Assembly: GCF_020177575.1 (NCBI RefSeq)
Contig: NZ_JAHTBK010000001.1
Span: forward strand, 2,849,875-2,913,874
Source: Hasllibacter sp. MH4015
GTDB lineage: Bacteria; Pseudomonadota; Alphaproteobacteria; Rhodobacterales; Rhodobacteraceae
Length of the DNA stretch: 64,000 bases
Direction: 5' to 3'
Within the stretch, counting starts at the first letter, position 1, and each line of letters opens with the position of its first letter. The position numbers and the translations under genes are program-made. The notes under the pieces were generated by a model. It was given only the letters and a program-made list of their open reading frames with translations. It ran no database searches and had not been told where the DNA came from. Positions 51,149 through 60,718 of this stretch are shown one piece after another.

Positions 51149-52053
51149 TTCTTCTCCCGCAATTCGGCGTAAAGGTAGGGCACCATGATCGCGGCGATGG
51201 TCATCAGCATGATGACGGCGGACGCCGCGCCGATGCCCATCTGATCGCGCGTGAAGGTGTAGGAATACATGAAGGTCGCGGGCATCGCCGTGGCATTGCC
51301 GGGCCCGCCGCCGGTCAGCGCGATCACAAGGTCATAGGACTTGATCGCGAGGTGGCTGAGGATGACGAAGGCGCTCAGGAAGGCCGGGCGCAGCTGCGGC
51401 AGGATGATCCGGCGATACATCTGGAAGTTCGACGCTCCGTCCATCTGGGCCGCTTTCAGGATCTCGTTGTCGATCCCGCGCAGGCCCGCCAGGAACATCG
51501 CCATCACGAAGCCCGACGATTGCCAGACCGCGGCGATGACGATGGTATAGACCGCCATGTCGCGATCCTTGATCCAGTCGAATTCGAAATTCTCGAACCC
51601 CCAGAGATGCATGGAGTGTTCGATCCCGATGCCGGGGTCGAGGAACCATTTCCACGCCGTGCCCGTCACGATGAAGCTGAGCGCCATGGGATAGAGGAAG
51701 ATCGGGCGCAGGATGCCTTCGCCGCGGATCTTCTGATCGAGGAAGATCGCCAATGTCAGCCCGATGATTGTGGAGATCACGATATAGAGCGACGCGAAGA
51801 CGAAGAGGTTGGAGACCGCGATGTCCCATTCTCGGATGCGGAACAGGCGGTCGTAATTCTGCCAGCCCACCAGATCGAAGCTCGGCAACATGCGGCTTCC
51901 GGTGAAGCTGAGATAGACAGTGAAGGCGATGAAGCCGTAGACGAAGATGACCATGATCGCGAAAGACGGCGCGAGGACGATCTTCGGCAGCCATGTCTGT
52001 AAACGCGTGCGGAAATCCGCACCGCTGTCCAGCATCGGATCGGTGGCGGCCAT
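51145..52053 (-). CDS. CUT1 sugar ABC transporter permease (MalF/UgpA-type), cassette 1
   Basis: The 302-residue permease has about six helices, beginning PKIVLAPSFAIMVIFVYGFI near residue 29. The EAA loop is LKAAQMDGASNFQMYRRIILPQLRPA near residues 199-224. It is 87 bp downstream of the binding-protein gene, a gap that holds a strong hairpin. It pairs with the MalG-type subunit encoded next. Confidence 0.94.
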   Translation of the reverse strand: MAATDPMLDSGADFRTRLQTWLPKIVLAPSFAIMVIFVYGFIAFTVYLSFTGSRMLPSFDLVGWQNYDRLFRIREWDIAVSNLFVFASLYIVISTIIGLTLAIFLDQKIRGEGILRPIFLYPMALSFIVTGTAWKWFLDPGIGIEHSMHLWGFENFEFDWIKDRDMAVYTIVIAAVWQSSGFVMAMFLAGLRGIDNEILKAAQMDGASNFQMYRRIILPQLRPAFLSAFVILSHLAIKSYDLVIALTGGGPGNATAMPATFMYSYTFTRDQMGIGAASAVIMLMTIAAIMVPYLYAELREKK

Positions 52054-52110
52054 GGGGCCTCTCCTTCACTCGGGGTGGATTTGGCGCGGGCGGACCCGCA
52101 AGGGTGGACC

Positions 52111-52126
52111 GGCCCCGATCGGGGCC
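52111..52126. repeat. Intercistronic hairpin between binding-protein and permease genes
   Basis: GGCCCCGATCGGGGCC is a perfect 16-bp palindrome just after the binding-protein stop, able to form a 6-bp GC stem with a GATC loop. No T tract follows. Such hairpins after binding-protein genes commonly stabilise the upstream mRNA and lower downstream expression, giving excess binding protein. That role here is inferred. Confidence 0.6.
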
Positions 52127-52140
52127 GATCCGGGAGGACG

Positions 52141-53391
52141 TTACTGGGCCAGTTCGACCGCGGTGACCATTTCGGCCGCGGCGGTTTCGGCATCGTACTC
52201 ACCGTTGAAGTGCGCGGTGATCACATCATACATCGCGTTCTGCACGGACGGCGGGTTCGCGTGGCCATGGGCCATGGAACCGAACAGGGTGCCGTTTTCA
52301 CCGGCAGCCGCCAGATCGGCCATTGCTGCCTGACCGCATGCGTCGAAGGCAGACGGGTCGATGTCGGTCCGCGCGGGGGCGGAGCCTTTGACCACGTTGA
52401 ACGCGATCTGGAATTCCGGGCTCATCACGGCGGATGCCATGGCAAGCTGCGATTCCTGATCGGATTCATCTTCGACGTTGAACATCGCGAACTGGTCGGA
52501 GTTGAAGGTCACGGTGCCCTCGGAGCCCGGGACGCGGAAGCACTGGAATTCCTCGCCAGCCGTCAGGCCCGCATTGACGAATTCGCCCTTCGCCCAGTCA
52601 CCCATGATCTGGAACAGCGCCTCGCCGTTGATGACCATCGCCGTGGCGAGGTTCCAGTCACGACCGGAGAAGTTGTCATCCACGAAACCGCGCAGGGTTT
52701 CCATGCGGTTGAACGCTTCGACCATTTCCGCGCCACCCAGCGCCTCCGGGTCGAGGTCGACGAAGGCCGCTTGGTAGAATTCCGGGCCACCGGCGCCCAT
52801 GGCGACCGAGTCGAAGATCGTGGCGTCCTGCCAGGCCTGACCACCGTGGGCGAGCGGCGTGTAGCCAGCTTCCTGAGCGGTTTCCATCGCGGCGACGAAA
52901 TCCTCCCAGGTCTCGGGCTGTTCGATGCCAAGCTCTTCCATCAGGGCGGTGTTAGCCCAGACCCAGTTGGTGGAGTGAACGTTCACGGGTGCGGCGACCC
53001 AGTTGCCCTCATACGTGGAGAACCGCTGAAGCGCCTCGGGCACGACCTCGTTCCAGTTCTGCTCTTCGGCGAGGGCGTTCAGATCGGCCAATGCGCCTTC
53101 CTCGGCCCAGTTCTGGATCGCGAAACCGAGCATCTGCACGGCGGTCGGCGGGTCGCCTGCGGTGACGCGGGCACGCAGGACGGTCATGGCGTCGGAGCCA
53201 CCGCCACCGGCCACGGGCATGTCGGTCCAGCCGACACCGCCCCCGGCGAGGTCTTCGCGCAGGACGTTCAGGGCAGCCGCTTCACCGCCGGACGTCCACC
53301 AGTGCAGAACCTCGACTTCCTGCGCCACAGCGGCGGAGGTGCCAAGGGCCAGAACGGCCGCACCGGTGTAGAATTTTCTCATCATGGTCAT
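52141..53391 (-). CDS. Sugar ABC transporter substrate-binding protein, cassette 1 (glucose/mannose type)
   Basis: This is a 416-residue secreted protein with signal peptide [20 protein letters not shown]. The mature start [20 protein letters not shown], then [18 protein letters not shown], and [19 protein letters not shown] near residue 270 resemble the GtsA/GltB glucose-mannose binding proteins, as does the order SBP-permease-permease-ATPase. GGGAGG precedes the ATG (53,391) by 8 nt. Sugar specificity is inferred from resemblance. A LacI gene is divergent, with an operator in the probable promoter. Confidence 0.9.
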   Translation of the reverse strand: MTMMRKFYTGAAVLALGTSAAVAQEVEVLHWWTSGGEAAALNVLREDLAGGGVGWTDMPVAGGGGSDAMTVLRARVTAGDPPTAVQMLGFAIQNWAEEGALADLNALAEEQNWNEVVPEALQRFSTYEGNWVAAPVNVHSTNWVWANTALMEELGIEQPETWEDFVAAMETAQEAGYTPLAHGGQAWQDATIFDSVAMGAGGPEFYQAAFVDLDPEALGGAEMVEAFNRMETLRGFVDDNFSGRDWNLATAMVINGEALFQIMGDWAKGEFVNAGLTAGEEFQCFRVPGSEGTVTFNSDQFAMFNVEDESDQESQLAMASAVMSPEFQIAFNVVKGSAPARTDIDPSAFDACGQAAMADLAAAGENGTLFGSMAHGHANPPSVQNAMYDVITAHFNGEYDAETAAAEMVTAVELAQ

Positions 53392-53436
53392 TTGATTTCC
53401 TCCCATTTGACCGATCCCCTTTTCGGGGCTGCAGAA

Positions 53437-53467
53437 ATTAAAACGTTATAAATCGGGTTGAAGTCAA
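53437..53467 (-). promoter_or_regulatory. Probable promoter of ABC cassette 1 with LacI-type operator
   Basis: On the minus strand TTGACT (53,462-53,467) and TTTAAT (53,437-53,442) are 19 bp apart, about 45 bp before the binding-protein ATG. Between them lies AAAACGTTAT (53,440-53,449), a near-palindrome with a central CG. A repressor bound there would cover the promoter. Confidence 0.5.
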
Positions 53468-53567
53468 CCAGAAATTGTCCTTTTCTTGCGCAACGATCGC
53501 TGCGGAACAGCATGTTTCATTGTGTATTTTCCGCAGCGCAGCATGTGCTGCGTCGAAAACAGCGCTA

Positions 53568-53582
53568 TTGAAACGTTTGAAA
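53568..53582. promoter_or_regulatory. LacI-type operator upstream of the divergent lacI gene
   Basis: TTGAAACGTTTGAA contains the palindrome AAACGTTT, the core bound by GalR-like members of the LacI family. It lies about 50 bp before the lacI ATG at 53,630 and 130 bp from the related site at 53,440. Autoregulation or looping between the two sites is plausible. Confidence 0.6.
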
Positions 53583-53629
53583 TCTCGCGCAATATGGGGC
53601 GAGATGCAACCTGAAGGCGACCTTGCGCG

Positions 53630-54670
53630 ATGACTGGCGAACCCGCGGACACCAAAACCGCGCCAAGTGGCGAGAAACCGACCTTGCGCAGCCTGGCGGA
53701 GGCGACCGGGTTCTCCGTGGCGACGATCAGCCGGGCGCTTGCCAACGATCCGCGAATCGCGGCCAAGACGCGCGCCAAGGTGTCGGAGGCAGCGAAGGCG
53801 GCCGGCTATGTCCCGGACCGGGCCGCGCGGCGCTTGCGGACGGGGCGCACCCAGGTCGTGACGCTTTTGCTGAATACCGAGCACGAATTCCTGGGCTTCA
53901 CCCACGAGTTCCTTTCGGGCATGACGGACGCTTTGCGCGGCACCGGGTATTCCGTCAATGTCGTGCCCGATCACGTGGGCGAGGATCGCCTTGCCCCGGT
54001 CCGCAACATCTTGCGCAATCATCTGGCCGACGGGATCCTGTTCACCCGGACGGAGGCGTTCGATCCCCGCGTTCGCCTGATGATGGAGGCCGATTTCCCC
54101 TTCGTCAGCCACGGCCGGACGGAATTCACCGCGCCGCATCCTTACGTCGATTTCGACAACGAGGCGTTTGCGCGGGCCGCCGTGGCGCGACTTGTTGAGA
54201 AGGGGCGCACACGCCTGTCCCTCATCTTGCCGGAGGATCGGTTCACCTTCACCCAGCACCTGCGCTACGGCTTCATGAGCGCCGCGCGGGAGGCCGGTGT
54301 GGACCACGAAATCGTGGCGGGCGTGACGCTTGACAGTTCCGCCGCCGAGATCGCGGAGGCGATGCGTCGAAGCCGCGACAGCAGCGCACCGCCCGATGGC
54401 TATGTCTGCGTGGGGGAGGTGACGGCCCTTGTCACCCTGTCCGCTCTGGCCGATAGCGGCGCGGTTCTGGGCCAGGACGCGGACATTTTCGCCAAGCGCG
54501 CCTCGCCCATCTTCGACAACATCCGGCCGCGCATCGACACGGTCTTCGAGGATCTGCGGGAGACCGGGCGCAAGATGGCCGAGATGCTTCTGCGCCGGAT
54601 GCAAGGCGAGCCGCCCGAGACCCTCACCCACATGTTGCTGCCGGATTTCGAGCGGATGCATCATGTTTGA
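53630..54670 (+). CDS. LacI-family transcriptional regulator, divergent from ABC cassette 1
   Basis: This 346-residue regulator has its helix-turn-helix at LRSLAEATGFSVATISRALA (residues 20-39) and hinge helix AARRLRTGRTQVVT. The sensor domain begins VTLLLNTEHEFLGFTHEFL. The specificity pair V-A is the same as in E. coli GalR, whose operators have an AAACGTTT core. That fits the sites at 53,440 and 53,570. It probably controls the adjacent transporter in response to sugar. Its 3' end overlaps the convergent aldehyde dehydrogenase gene by 10 bp. Confidence 0.93.
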   Translation: MTGEPADTKTAPSGEKPTLRSLAEATGFSVATISRALANDPRIAAKTRAKVSEAAKAAGYVPDRAARRLRTGRTQVVTLLLNTEHEFLGFTHEFLSGMTDALRGTGYSVNVVPDHVGEDRLAPVRNILRNHLADGILFTRTEAFDPRVRLMMEADFPFVSHGRTEFTAPHPYVDFDNEAFARAAVARLVEKGRTRLSLILPEDRFTFTQHLRYGFMSAAREAGVDHEIVAGVTLDSSAAEIAEAMRRSRDSSAPPDGYVCVGEVTALVTLSALADSGAVLGQDADIFAKRASPIFDNIRPRIDTVFEDLRETGRKMAEMLLRRMQGEPPETLTHMLLPDFERMHHV

Positions 54671-56184
54671 GCCACCCAGGGCTGGCGCGTGTCGCCGATG
54701 CGCATCTGGACGGTCTTGACCTCCAGAAATTCATCGAGTCCGTAGCGGCCCAATTCGCGCCCCTGCCCGCTTTCCTTGACGCCGCCGAAGGGCATTTCGG
54801 GAAAGCCGTCCATCCATGTGTTGGTCCAGATCGTGCCCGCCTGCGCGCGCCGCGCGAAGGTCAGGCAGGTGGACATGTCGCGCGACCACACCCCGGCGCT
54901 GAGGCCATAGGAAGCATCGTTGGTCAGGTGCAGCGCCTCGTCCATTGTACGGAAGGTCAGGACCGACAGGACCGGGCCGAAAACCTCATCACGCGCGATG
55001 GCCATGTCCGGGCGCAGGTTCGTGACGACCGTAGGCTGGTAGAATTGCGCGCCAAGGCCGTCGACGGAGAGCGTGTCGCCGCCCATTGCCACCTTGGCCC
55101 CGTCCGCAACGGCGTCCTGTACGTAGCCATCAATCTTGGACAGATGTTCGGGCGAGATGATCGCGCCCACTTGGGTTTTCGGGTCCAACGGATCGCCGAA
55201 GGGCACTTTGCGCGAGAGCGCCACAACCTTCTCGGTCAACGTGTCCGCCACGTCTTCATGCACGATAATGCGGCTGCCGGAATTGCAGCATTCGCCGGCG
55301 TTGAAATAGACGCCGAAGGTGATGGCATCGGCAGCCTGATCCAGATCGGCATCGGGGAAGACGACCTGCGGGTTCTTGCCCCCAAGCTCCAGGCTGACCT
55401 TCTTGAGCGTCCCACTGGCCGCTGCCGAAATTCGTTTTCCGACGCCAGTAGAGCCGGTGAAAGACACCATGTCGACCCGAGGATCGGTGGAGAGGATCTC
55501 GCCCACGGGATCGCCGAAGCCCAAGACAATATTGGCGACGCCCGCAGGCAGGCCTGCATCGATCAGCAACTCGCCCAGAATGCAGGTTGTCGACGGTGTC
55601 AGTTCCGACGGTTTGACCACCGCAGTGCAGCCCGCGGCCAGCGCGAAGGGCAGCTTCTGGCTGACGATCAGGAACGGGAAATTCCACGGGCAGATGATGG
55701 AGACGACGCCGATGGGTTCCTTGAGGACGACGCCGAGCATATCCGGCCCGAGACTGTTGTGGCTGTCGCCGTGGATCATCCGCGCGAGGCTGGCGGCGTA
55801 GCGCCAGAGGTCGGCAGCACCCGCAATTTCCGCCTTGGCCTGAGTGATCGGCTTGCCGGATTCGAGTGTTTCCAGAAGGGCGATGCGGTCCAGGTCCCGT
55901 TCGATCAGGTCGGCGACCTTCAGCAAGATCGCGGCGCGCGAGGCACCGCTGGAAAACGCCCAATCGCCTGTATCGAATGCCCTGCGGGCGGCGGCGATTG
56001 CGGCCTCCACCTCTGGCTTGGCGCCCTTGGCTGCGGAGCTGACCAGCGTGCCGTGCGCGGGGGAGTGACGATCCGATGTCGCGCCGTTCGCGCTGTCCAC
56101 CCACGCGCCGTCAATCAGATGCCGGGCCTTGAACGCGGCGGGGATAGTCGCGCCACTGGCGGGGATAATCGTCAGGTCATTCAT
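54661..56184 (-). CDS. NAD(P)-dependent aldehyde dehydrogenase
   Basis: The 507-residue enzyme has the NAD-binding SIICPWNFPFLIVSQKLPFAL near residues 162-182 and VKPSELTPSTTCI. The general base glutamate is in KKVSLELGGKNPQVVF near 267 and the nucleophilic cysteine in NAGECCNSGSR near 298-308. The closing PFGGVKESGQGRELGRYGLDEF is standard. It resembles betaine- or succinate-semialdehyde dehydrogenases, but the substrate is not assignable. It is the last gene of the Gfo/Idh-CoA-transferase-hydratase operon, 3 bp after the hydratase. Confidence 0.93.
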   Translation of the reverse strand: MNDLTIIPASGATIPAAFKARHLIDGAWVDSANGATSDRHSPAHGTLVSSAAKGAKPEVEAAIAAARRAFDTGDWAFSSGASRAAILLKVADLIERDLDRIALLETLESGKPITQAKAEIAGAADLWRYAASLARMIHGDSHNSLGPDMLGVVLKEPIGVVSIICPWNFPFLIVSQKLPFALAAGCTAVVKPSELTPSTTCILGELLIDAGLPAGVANIVLGFGDPVGEILSTDPRVDMVSFTGSTGVGKRISAAASGTLKKVSLELGGKNPQVVFPDADLDQAADAITFGVYFNAGECCNSGSRIIVHEDVADTLTEKVVALSRKVPFGDPLDPKTQVGAIISPEHLSKIDGYVQDAVADGAKVAMGGDTLSVDGLGAQFYQPTVVTNLRPDMAIARDEVFGPVLSVLTFRTMDEALHLTNDASYGLSAGVWSRDMSTCLTFARRAQAGTIWTNTWMDGFPEMPFGGVKESGQGRELGRYGLDEFLEVKTVQMRIGDTRQPWVAQT

Positions 56185-56187
56185 CGC

Positions 56188-56955
56188 TCAATCCCCGGAA
56201 AAATCTGGTTTGCGTTTTTCTTTGAAGGCGCTCACGCCCTCTGCCCGGTCGCCGGTCGCCCCGATCATGCCGCCGCCCAACGCCTCGATCATTGCCGACC
56301 GGTCCTCCCCAACGCTTGCGTGGATCTGGTATTTTGCAACCTCGCGGGCGCGGGGGGAGGCTGGCGTGGCGTGCTTGGCCATGGCAAACGCGGTCGCCAG
56401 CGGCGTGTCGGAGACGTCCGCCACGAAGCCCATGGCCAGCGCGCGGTCGGCAGTGAGACGGCGACCGAACAGCGCCATTTCCTTGACCACCGGTTCCGGC
56501 AAAAGGCGCAGGAGCCGCGTGTTACCGCCCCATCCCGGAACGATGCCGACCTGCGCTTCGGGCAGGGCCAGGGTGGCATCGGGGGCCATGATGCGGACAT
56601 CCGCACATGCGGCGAGTTCGAGGCCGCCGCCAAAGGCATGGGCGTGGATCACCGCGATGGTCGGTATCGAGAGGCGGGCGAAGCGATCGTAAATCCGGTG
56701 GCCTTCGCGGACCCAGTTGCGCGCGAAATCCGTGGGCGTCAGGTCGCCCCATCCCGTGATATCCGCCCCGGCGCAAAAGGCACGCTCCCCCGCGCCAGTC
56801 AAGATCACGGCACGGATATTCGGGCTGCGCTCAAGTGTGGCGCAAGCCTGTTCGAGCTGCGCCAACATCTCGACCGTCAGCGCGTTCAGCTTCGTCGGAT
56901 TGTCGAGCGTGATGCGGGCGGTGGAGCCGTCGATATTCAGGTGAACGGCACTCAT
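56188..56955 (-). CDS. Enoyl-CoA hydratase/isomerase family protein
   Basis: This 255-residue crotonase-fold enzyme has the oxyanion-hole segments GERAFCAGADITGWGD near residues 55-70 and HAFGGGLELAACADVRI near 103-119, and LALPEAQVGIVPGWGGNTRL near 126-145. Both glutamates used by enoyl-CoA hydratases are present (GLELA and LPEAQ), so hydration is plausible. Its start overlaps the CoA-transferase stop by 4 nt. Confidence 0.92.
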   Translation of the reverse strand: MSAVHLNIDGSTARITLDNPTKLNALTVEMLAQLEQACATLERSPNIRAVILTGAGERAFCAGADITGWGDLTPTDFARNWVREGHRIYDRFARLSIPTIAVIHAHAFGGGLELAACADVRIMAPDATLALPEAQVGIVPGWGGNTRLLRLLPEPVVKEMALFGRRLTADRALAMGFVADVSDTPLATAFAMAKHATPASPRAREVAKYQIHASVGEDRSAMIEALGGGMIGATGDRAEGVSAFKEKRKPDFSGD

Positions 56956-58523
56956 ATCTGAAGGCCCATCTTCGCGTCCCGGAGCAGGGAGAGTGGCATG
57001 GTTGCAGCGTCCTCTGCAATGGACACGCGGCCTTCGCTCGCCTTCACGATGTCGCGCTGCGGGTCGATGCCCGGCATGATTTCATGGGCGACGAGGCCAT
57101 TGTCGCCAAGGCGCATAACACAGCGCTCGGTGACGTAGAGGACGTCCGCCATGCGGGCTTTCGCGCGGCGGCCCGCGAAGGTGACGTGCTCCACCGCGTC
57201 GACCATCTTGGTGAACTTGCCGGGTTTGGTGACGTGCAGGCCTTGGTTGGTCAGCTCCAGCTGCGCGCCGGCCTCGAAATATCCGCTGAAGACGATCTTT
57301 TTCGCATGCGCCGTGATGTCGACGAAGCCGCCACACCCCGCCGTCAGGTAGGGCTTTTTGCCGAGCTTGGAGACGTTCACGTTGCCGTCCACGTCGACCT
57401 CCATGAAGGACAGGAACGACACGTCGAACCCTCCGCCCTGGAAATAGGCAAACTGATTGGGGGACGGCACGAAAGCGTCGGCGTTCGACGCACAGCCAAA
57501 GGCGAAGCCGGTGAGCGGCATCCCCCCAACGGCGCCTTGTTCGATGGCCCAGGTGACGGCATCGTGGGCGCCTTCTTCCAAAAGAATGCGCGGCACCATG
57601 GCGGAAATACCGAAGCCCAGATTGGCAGTCTGGCCCCGAGATAGCTCCATCGCGGCGCGACGGGCGATAATCTTTTCGACACCGTGGTCCGCGAACGTGA
57701 AAGACGACCACGGCCGCATGACTTCGCCACTGATCGCGGGGTCGTAGGGGGTTTCGGTGGTCTGCTTCTGGTCGGGGGCAATGACGATCAGGTCCACGAG
57801 ATGCCCCGGGACATGAACGTCGTGGGGGCGAAGGGAGCCCGCGGCAGTTACGCGTTTGACCTGCGCGATCACCAGCCCGCCATAGTTGCGGGTGGCGATG
57901 GCCTGGTCGAGACCGCCCAGATACGCGCCCTCATGCTCGTAGGTCAGGTTGCCGTTCTCATCGGCGGTCGTCGCGCGGATGATGGCGACGTCGGGGACAA
58001 TATTGGGGAAGTGGAGCCATGTGTCGCCCGCGAATTCGGTGCGGTGGACGATGGGGGCCTTGGCTGCGCTGTCGTTCATCGCGCAGCCTTCGCGGATCGG
58101 GTCAACGAAGGTCTCCAGCCCCACTTGCGTCAGCACACCCGGGCGGCGTGCCGCGACGTCGCGGTGCATGTCGAAGAGGATGCCGGAGGGGACGTTATAC
58201 GCCGCCACGCGGTCGTCGACGACCATCTGCCAGATCGCGGGCATGGGCAGGGAGGACGGGCCAGAGGGGTAGGAGCCGCCGATGATCCGCGCCAGCAAGC
58301 CGTCCTTGGCGATGTGGTCCACGCCTTTCACGCCATACATGTCGCCTGCCGCGATGGGGTGGATTGTGGTGAGGTTTCGCGGTGCGCCCTCCGCATCGAA
58401 GCGCTCACCCAGCGCCTGCAAGACGACATCCGGGCAGCCGAGCGCGGAGGAGCTGGAGACGGTCACAACCGCATCGTCCTTGATGCGGGCGACCGCGTCG
58501 GACGCAGAGACGATCTTCGACAT
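56952..58523 (-). CDS. Acyl-CoA:acetate/3-ketoacid CoA-transferase (fused alpha-beta, Pct-like)
   Basis: This 523-residue protein fuses both halves of a family I CoA-transferase. The N-terminal half runs from MSKIVSASDAVARIKDDAVV, with GGSYPSGPSSLPMPAIWQMV near residue 91 and NYGGLVIAQVKRVT near 224. The C-terminal half has the catalytic glutamate in VTWAIEQGAVGGMPLTGFAFG near 322-342, then PYLTAGCGGFVDITAHAKKI. The family moves CoA between carboxylic acids. Substrate unknown. It starts 1 bp after the Gfo/Idh stop. Confidence 0.9.
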   Translation of the reverse strand: MSKIVSASDAVARIKDDAVVTVSSSSALGCPDVVLQALGERFDAEGAPRNLTTIHPIAAGDMYGVKGVDHIAKDGLLARIIGGSYPSGPSSLPMPAIWQMVVDDRVAAYNVPSGILFDMHRDVAARRPGVLTQVGLETFVDPIREGCAMNDSAAKAPIVHRTEFAGDTWLHFPNIVPDVAIIRATTADENGNLTYEHEGAYLGGLDQAIATRNYGGLVIAQVKRVTAAGSLRPHDVHVPGHLVDLIVIAPDQKQTTETPYDPAISGEVMRPWSSFTFADHGVEKIIARRAAMELSRGQTANLGFGISAMVPRILLEEGAHDAVTWAIEQGAVGGMPLTGFAFGCASNADAFVPSPNQFAYFQGGGFDVSFLSFMEVDVDGNVNVSKLGKKPYLTAGCGGFVDITAHAKKIVFSGYFEAGAQLELTNQGLHVTKPGKFTKMVDAVEHVTFAGRRAKARMADVLYVTERCVMRLGDNGLVAHEIMPGIDPQRDIVKASEGRVSIAEDAATMPLSLLRDAKMGLQI

Positions 58524-58524
58524 C

Positions 58525-59517
58525 TCAGATCCCGCCATAATCGATGGTCACGCGCTGCCCGGTCTCAGCCGCTTCGCTGACGGCTGCGGCGACGGCCAGG
58601 GATTTCACCCCGTCCACACCATCGGCGGCGGGGCGGCCTTCGCTTGCGCAGGCTTTGGCGAAGAGGCTTACGGCACGGTCATAGAGGCCGTGGGTGGAAT
58701 AGCTGAGCGCTTCCTCCCCCGCGTTGCTGCGGAGCATCACGGTGCCGGTGGGCGCCTGGGTCATCACACCGCGCGCGACGATGGAGCCCTTGGTGCCGTG
58801 GACCTCAATCCCCGTTCCGGCATGGGCATGGGTGAAGCTCTCATGGGTCTGGACCATGGCGCCCGAGGGCATGGACCAGATGGACATCGCGCTGTCCTCC
58901 ACCCCCTGCCCCATCCCGCTGGCCGATTTCATCGCGACGACATCGACGGGGTCCTCGCCGAGATGAAAGCGGACGGTATCGGCATCGTGGACCGTGATGT
59001 CTGGGATCACGCCGCCGCCCGCGCCCGGATTGTCGATGCGCCAGCCTTGCAGGTGCGGTGGCAGATGGACGGCATGGAAGACGCGGACCGACAGGATATC
59101 GCCCAGACGTCCCGCGGTGATCGCATCGCGGATGGCAAGGTGGCTGCCTGCGTTGCGCAGGTGGTGGTTGGTGGCAAAGGTCACGCCTTTGGACGCGGCG
59201 GCCTGCACCATTGATACGGCGTCGGCCACGTTCATCGCCAGCGGCTTTTCGCACAGCACATGCTTGCCCGCCGCGATGGCGGCCATCGCCTGCGGCAGGT
59301 GCTTTTCGTTGGTGGTGGAGATGTAGACGGCGTCGACACCCTCCATGGCCGTGTCCAGTTCGGTGACACCGGCGTCGATGCCGTGGTCTGCGGCGTAGCT
59401 TGCGGCGCGGTCAGGGTTGGACGACAGGACAGTCGCGATATGCCCTCCCGAGGCGCGGATCGCCCCGATCATGTGCTCGGACGCGATGGTGCTGGCCCCG
59501 ATCAATCCCCAACGCAT
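58525..59517 (-). CDS. Gfo/Idh/MocA family oxidoreductase
   Basis: The 330-residue NAD(P) enzyme begins MRWGLIGASTIASEHMIGAI with the Rossmann loop. It has the family EKP motif in GKHVLCEKPLAMN near residues 89-101, and a C-terminal alpha/beta domain with GGGVIPDITVHDADTVRF near 165-182, where the D and H residues act in catalysis. Members oxidise or reduce sugars and cyclitols. The frame runs upstream through the operators to 59,586, but ATG 59,517 with GGCGGAG before it is the start. First gene of its operon. Confidence 0.92.
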   Translation of the reverse strand: MRWGLIGASTIASEHMIGAIRASGGHIATVLSSNPDRAASYAADHGIDAGVTELDTAMEGVDAVYISTTNEKHLPQAMAAIAAGKHVLCEKPLAMNVADAVSMVQAAASKGVTFATNHHLRNAGSHLAIRDAITAGRLGDILSVRVFHAVHLPPHLQGWRIDNPGAGGGVIPDITVHDADTVRFHLGEDPVDVVAMKSASGMGQGVEDSAMSIWSMPSGAMVQTHESFTHAHAGTGIEVHGTKGSIVARGVMTQAPTGTVMLRSNAGEEALSYSTHGLYDRAVSLFAKACASEGRPAADGVDGVKSLAVAAAVSEAAETGQRVTIDYGGI

Positions 59518-59535
59518 GTGCAGTCTCCGCCGAAT

Positions 59536-59547
59536 TGGAACGTTCCT
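59536..59547. promoter_or_regulatory. LacI-type operator, proximal site before Gfo/Idh operon
   Basis: TGGAACGTTCCT carries the palindrome GGAACGTTCC (59,537-59,546), identical in its core to the site at 49,084. It lies about 20 bp upstream of the Gfo/Idh ATG. Confidence 0.72.
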
Positions 59548-59561
59548 ATTGGTGTCCGTTT

Positions 59562-59573
59562 TGGAACGTTCCA
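59562..59573. promoter_or_regulatory. LacI-type operator, distal site before Gfo/Idh operon
   Basis: TGGAACGTTCCA is a perfect 12-bp palindrome identical to the site at 49,083. Its centre is 26 bp from the proximal site. Confidence 0.75.
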
Positions 59574-59601
59574 TAAGCGGAGTCAAGCGGGAGATCGCGG
59601 G

Positions 59602-60675
<1,074 letters not shown>

Positions 60676-60718
60676 GGAAGTTTTCCTTATGCGCTATCGC
60701 TTCGCTACTTGAGCGCGC

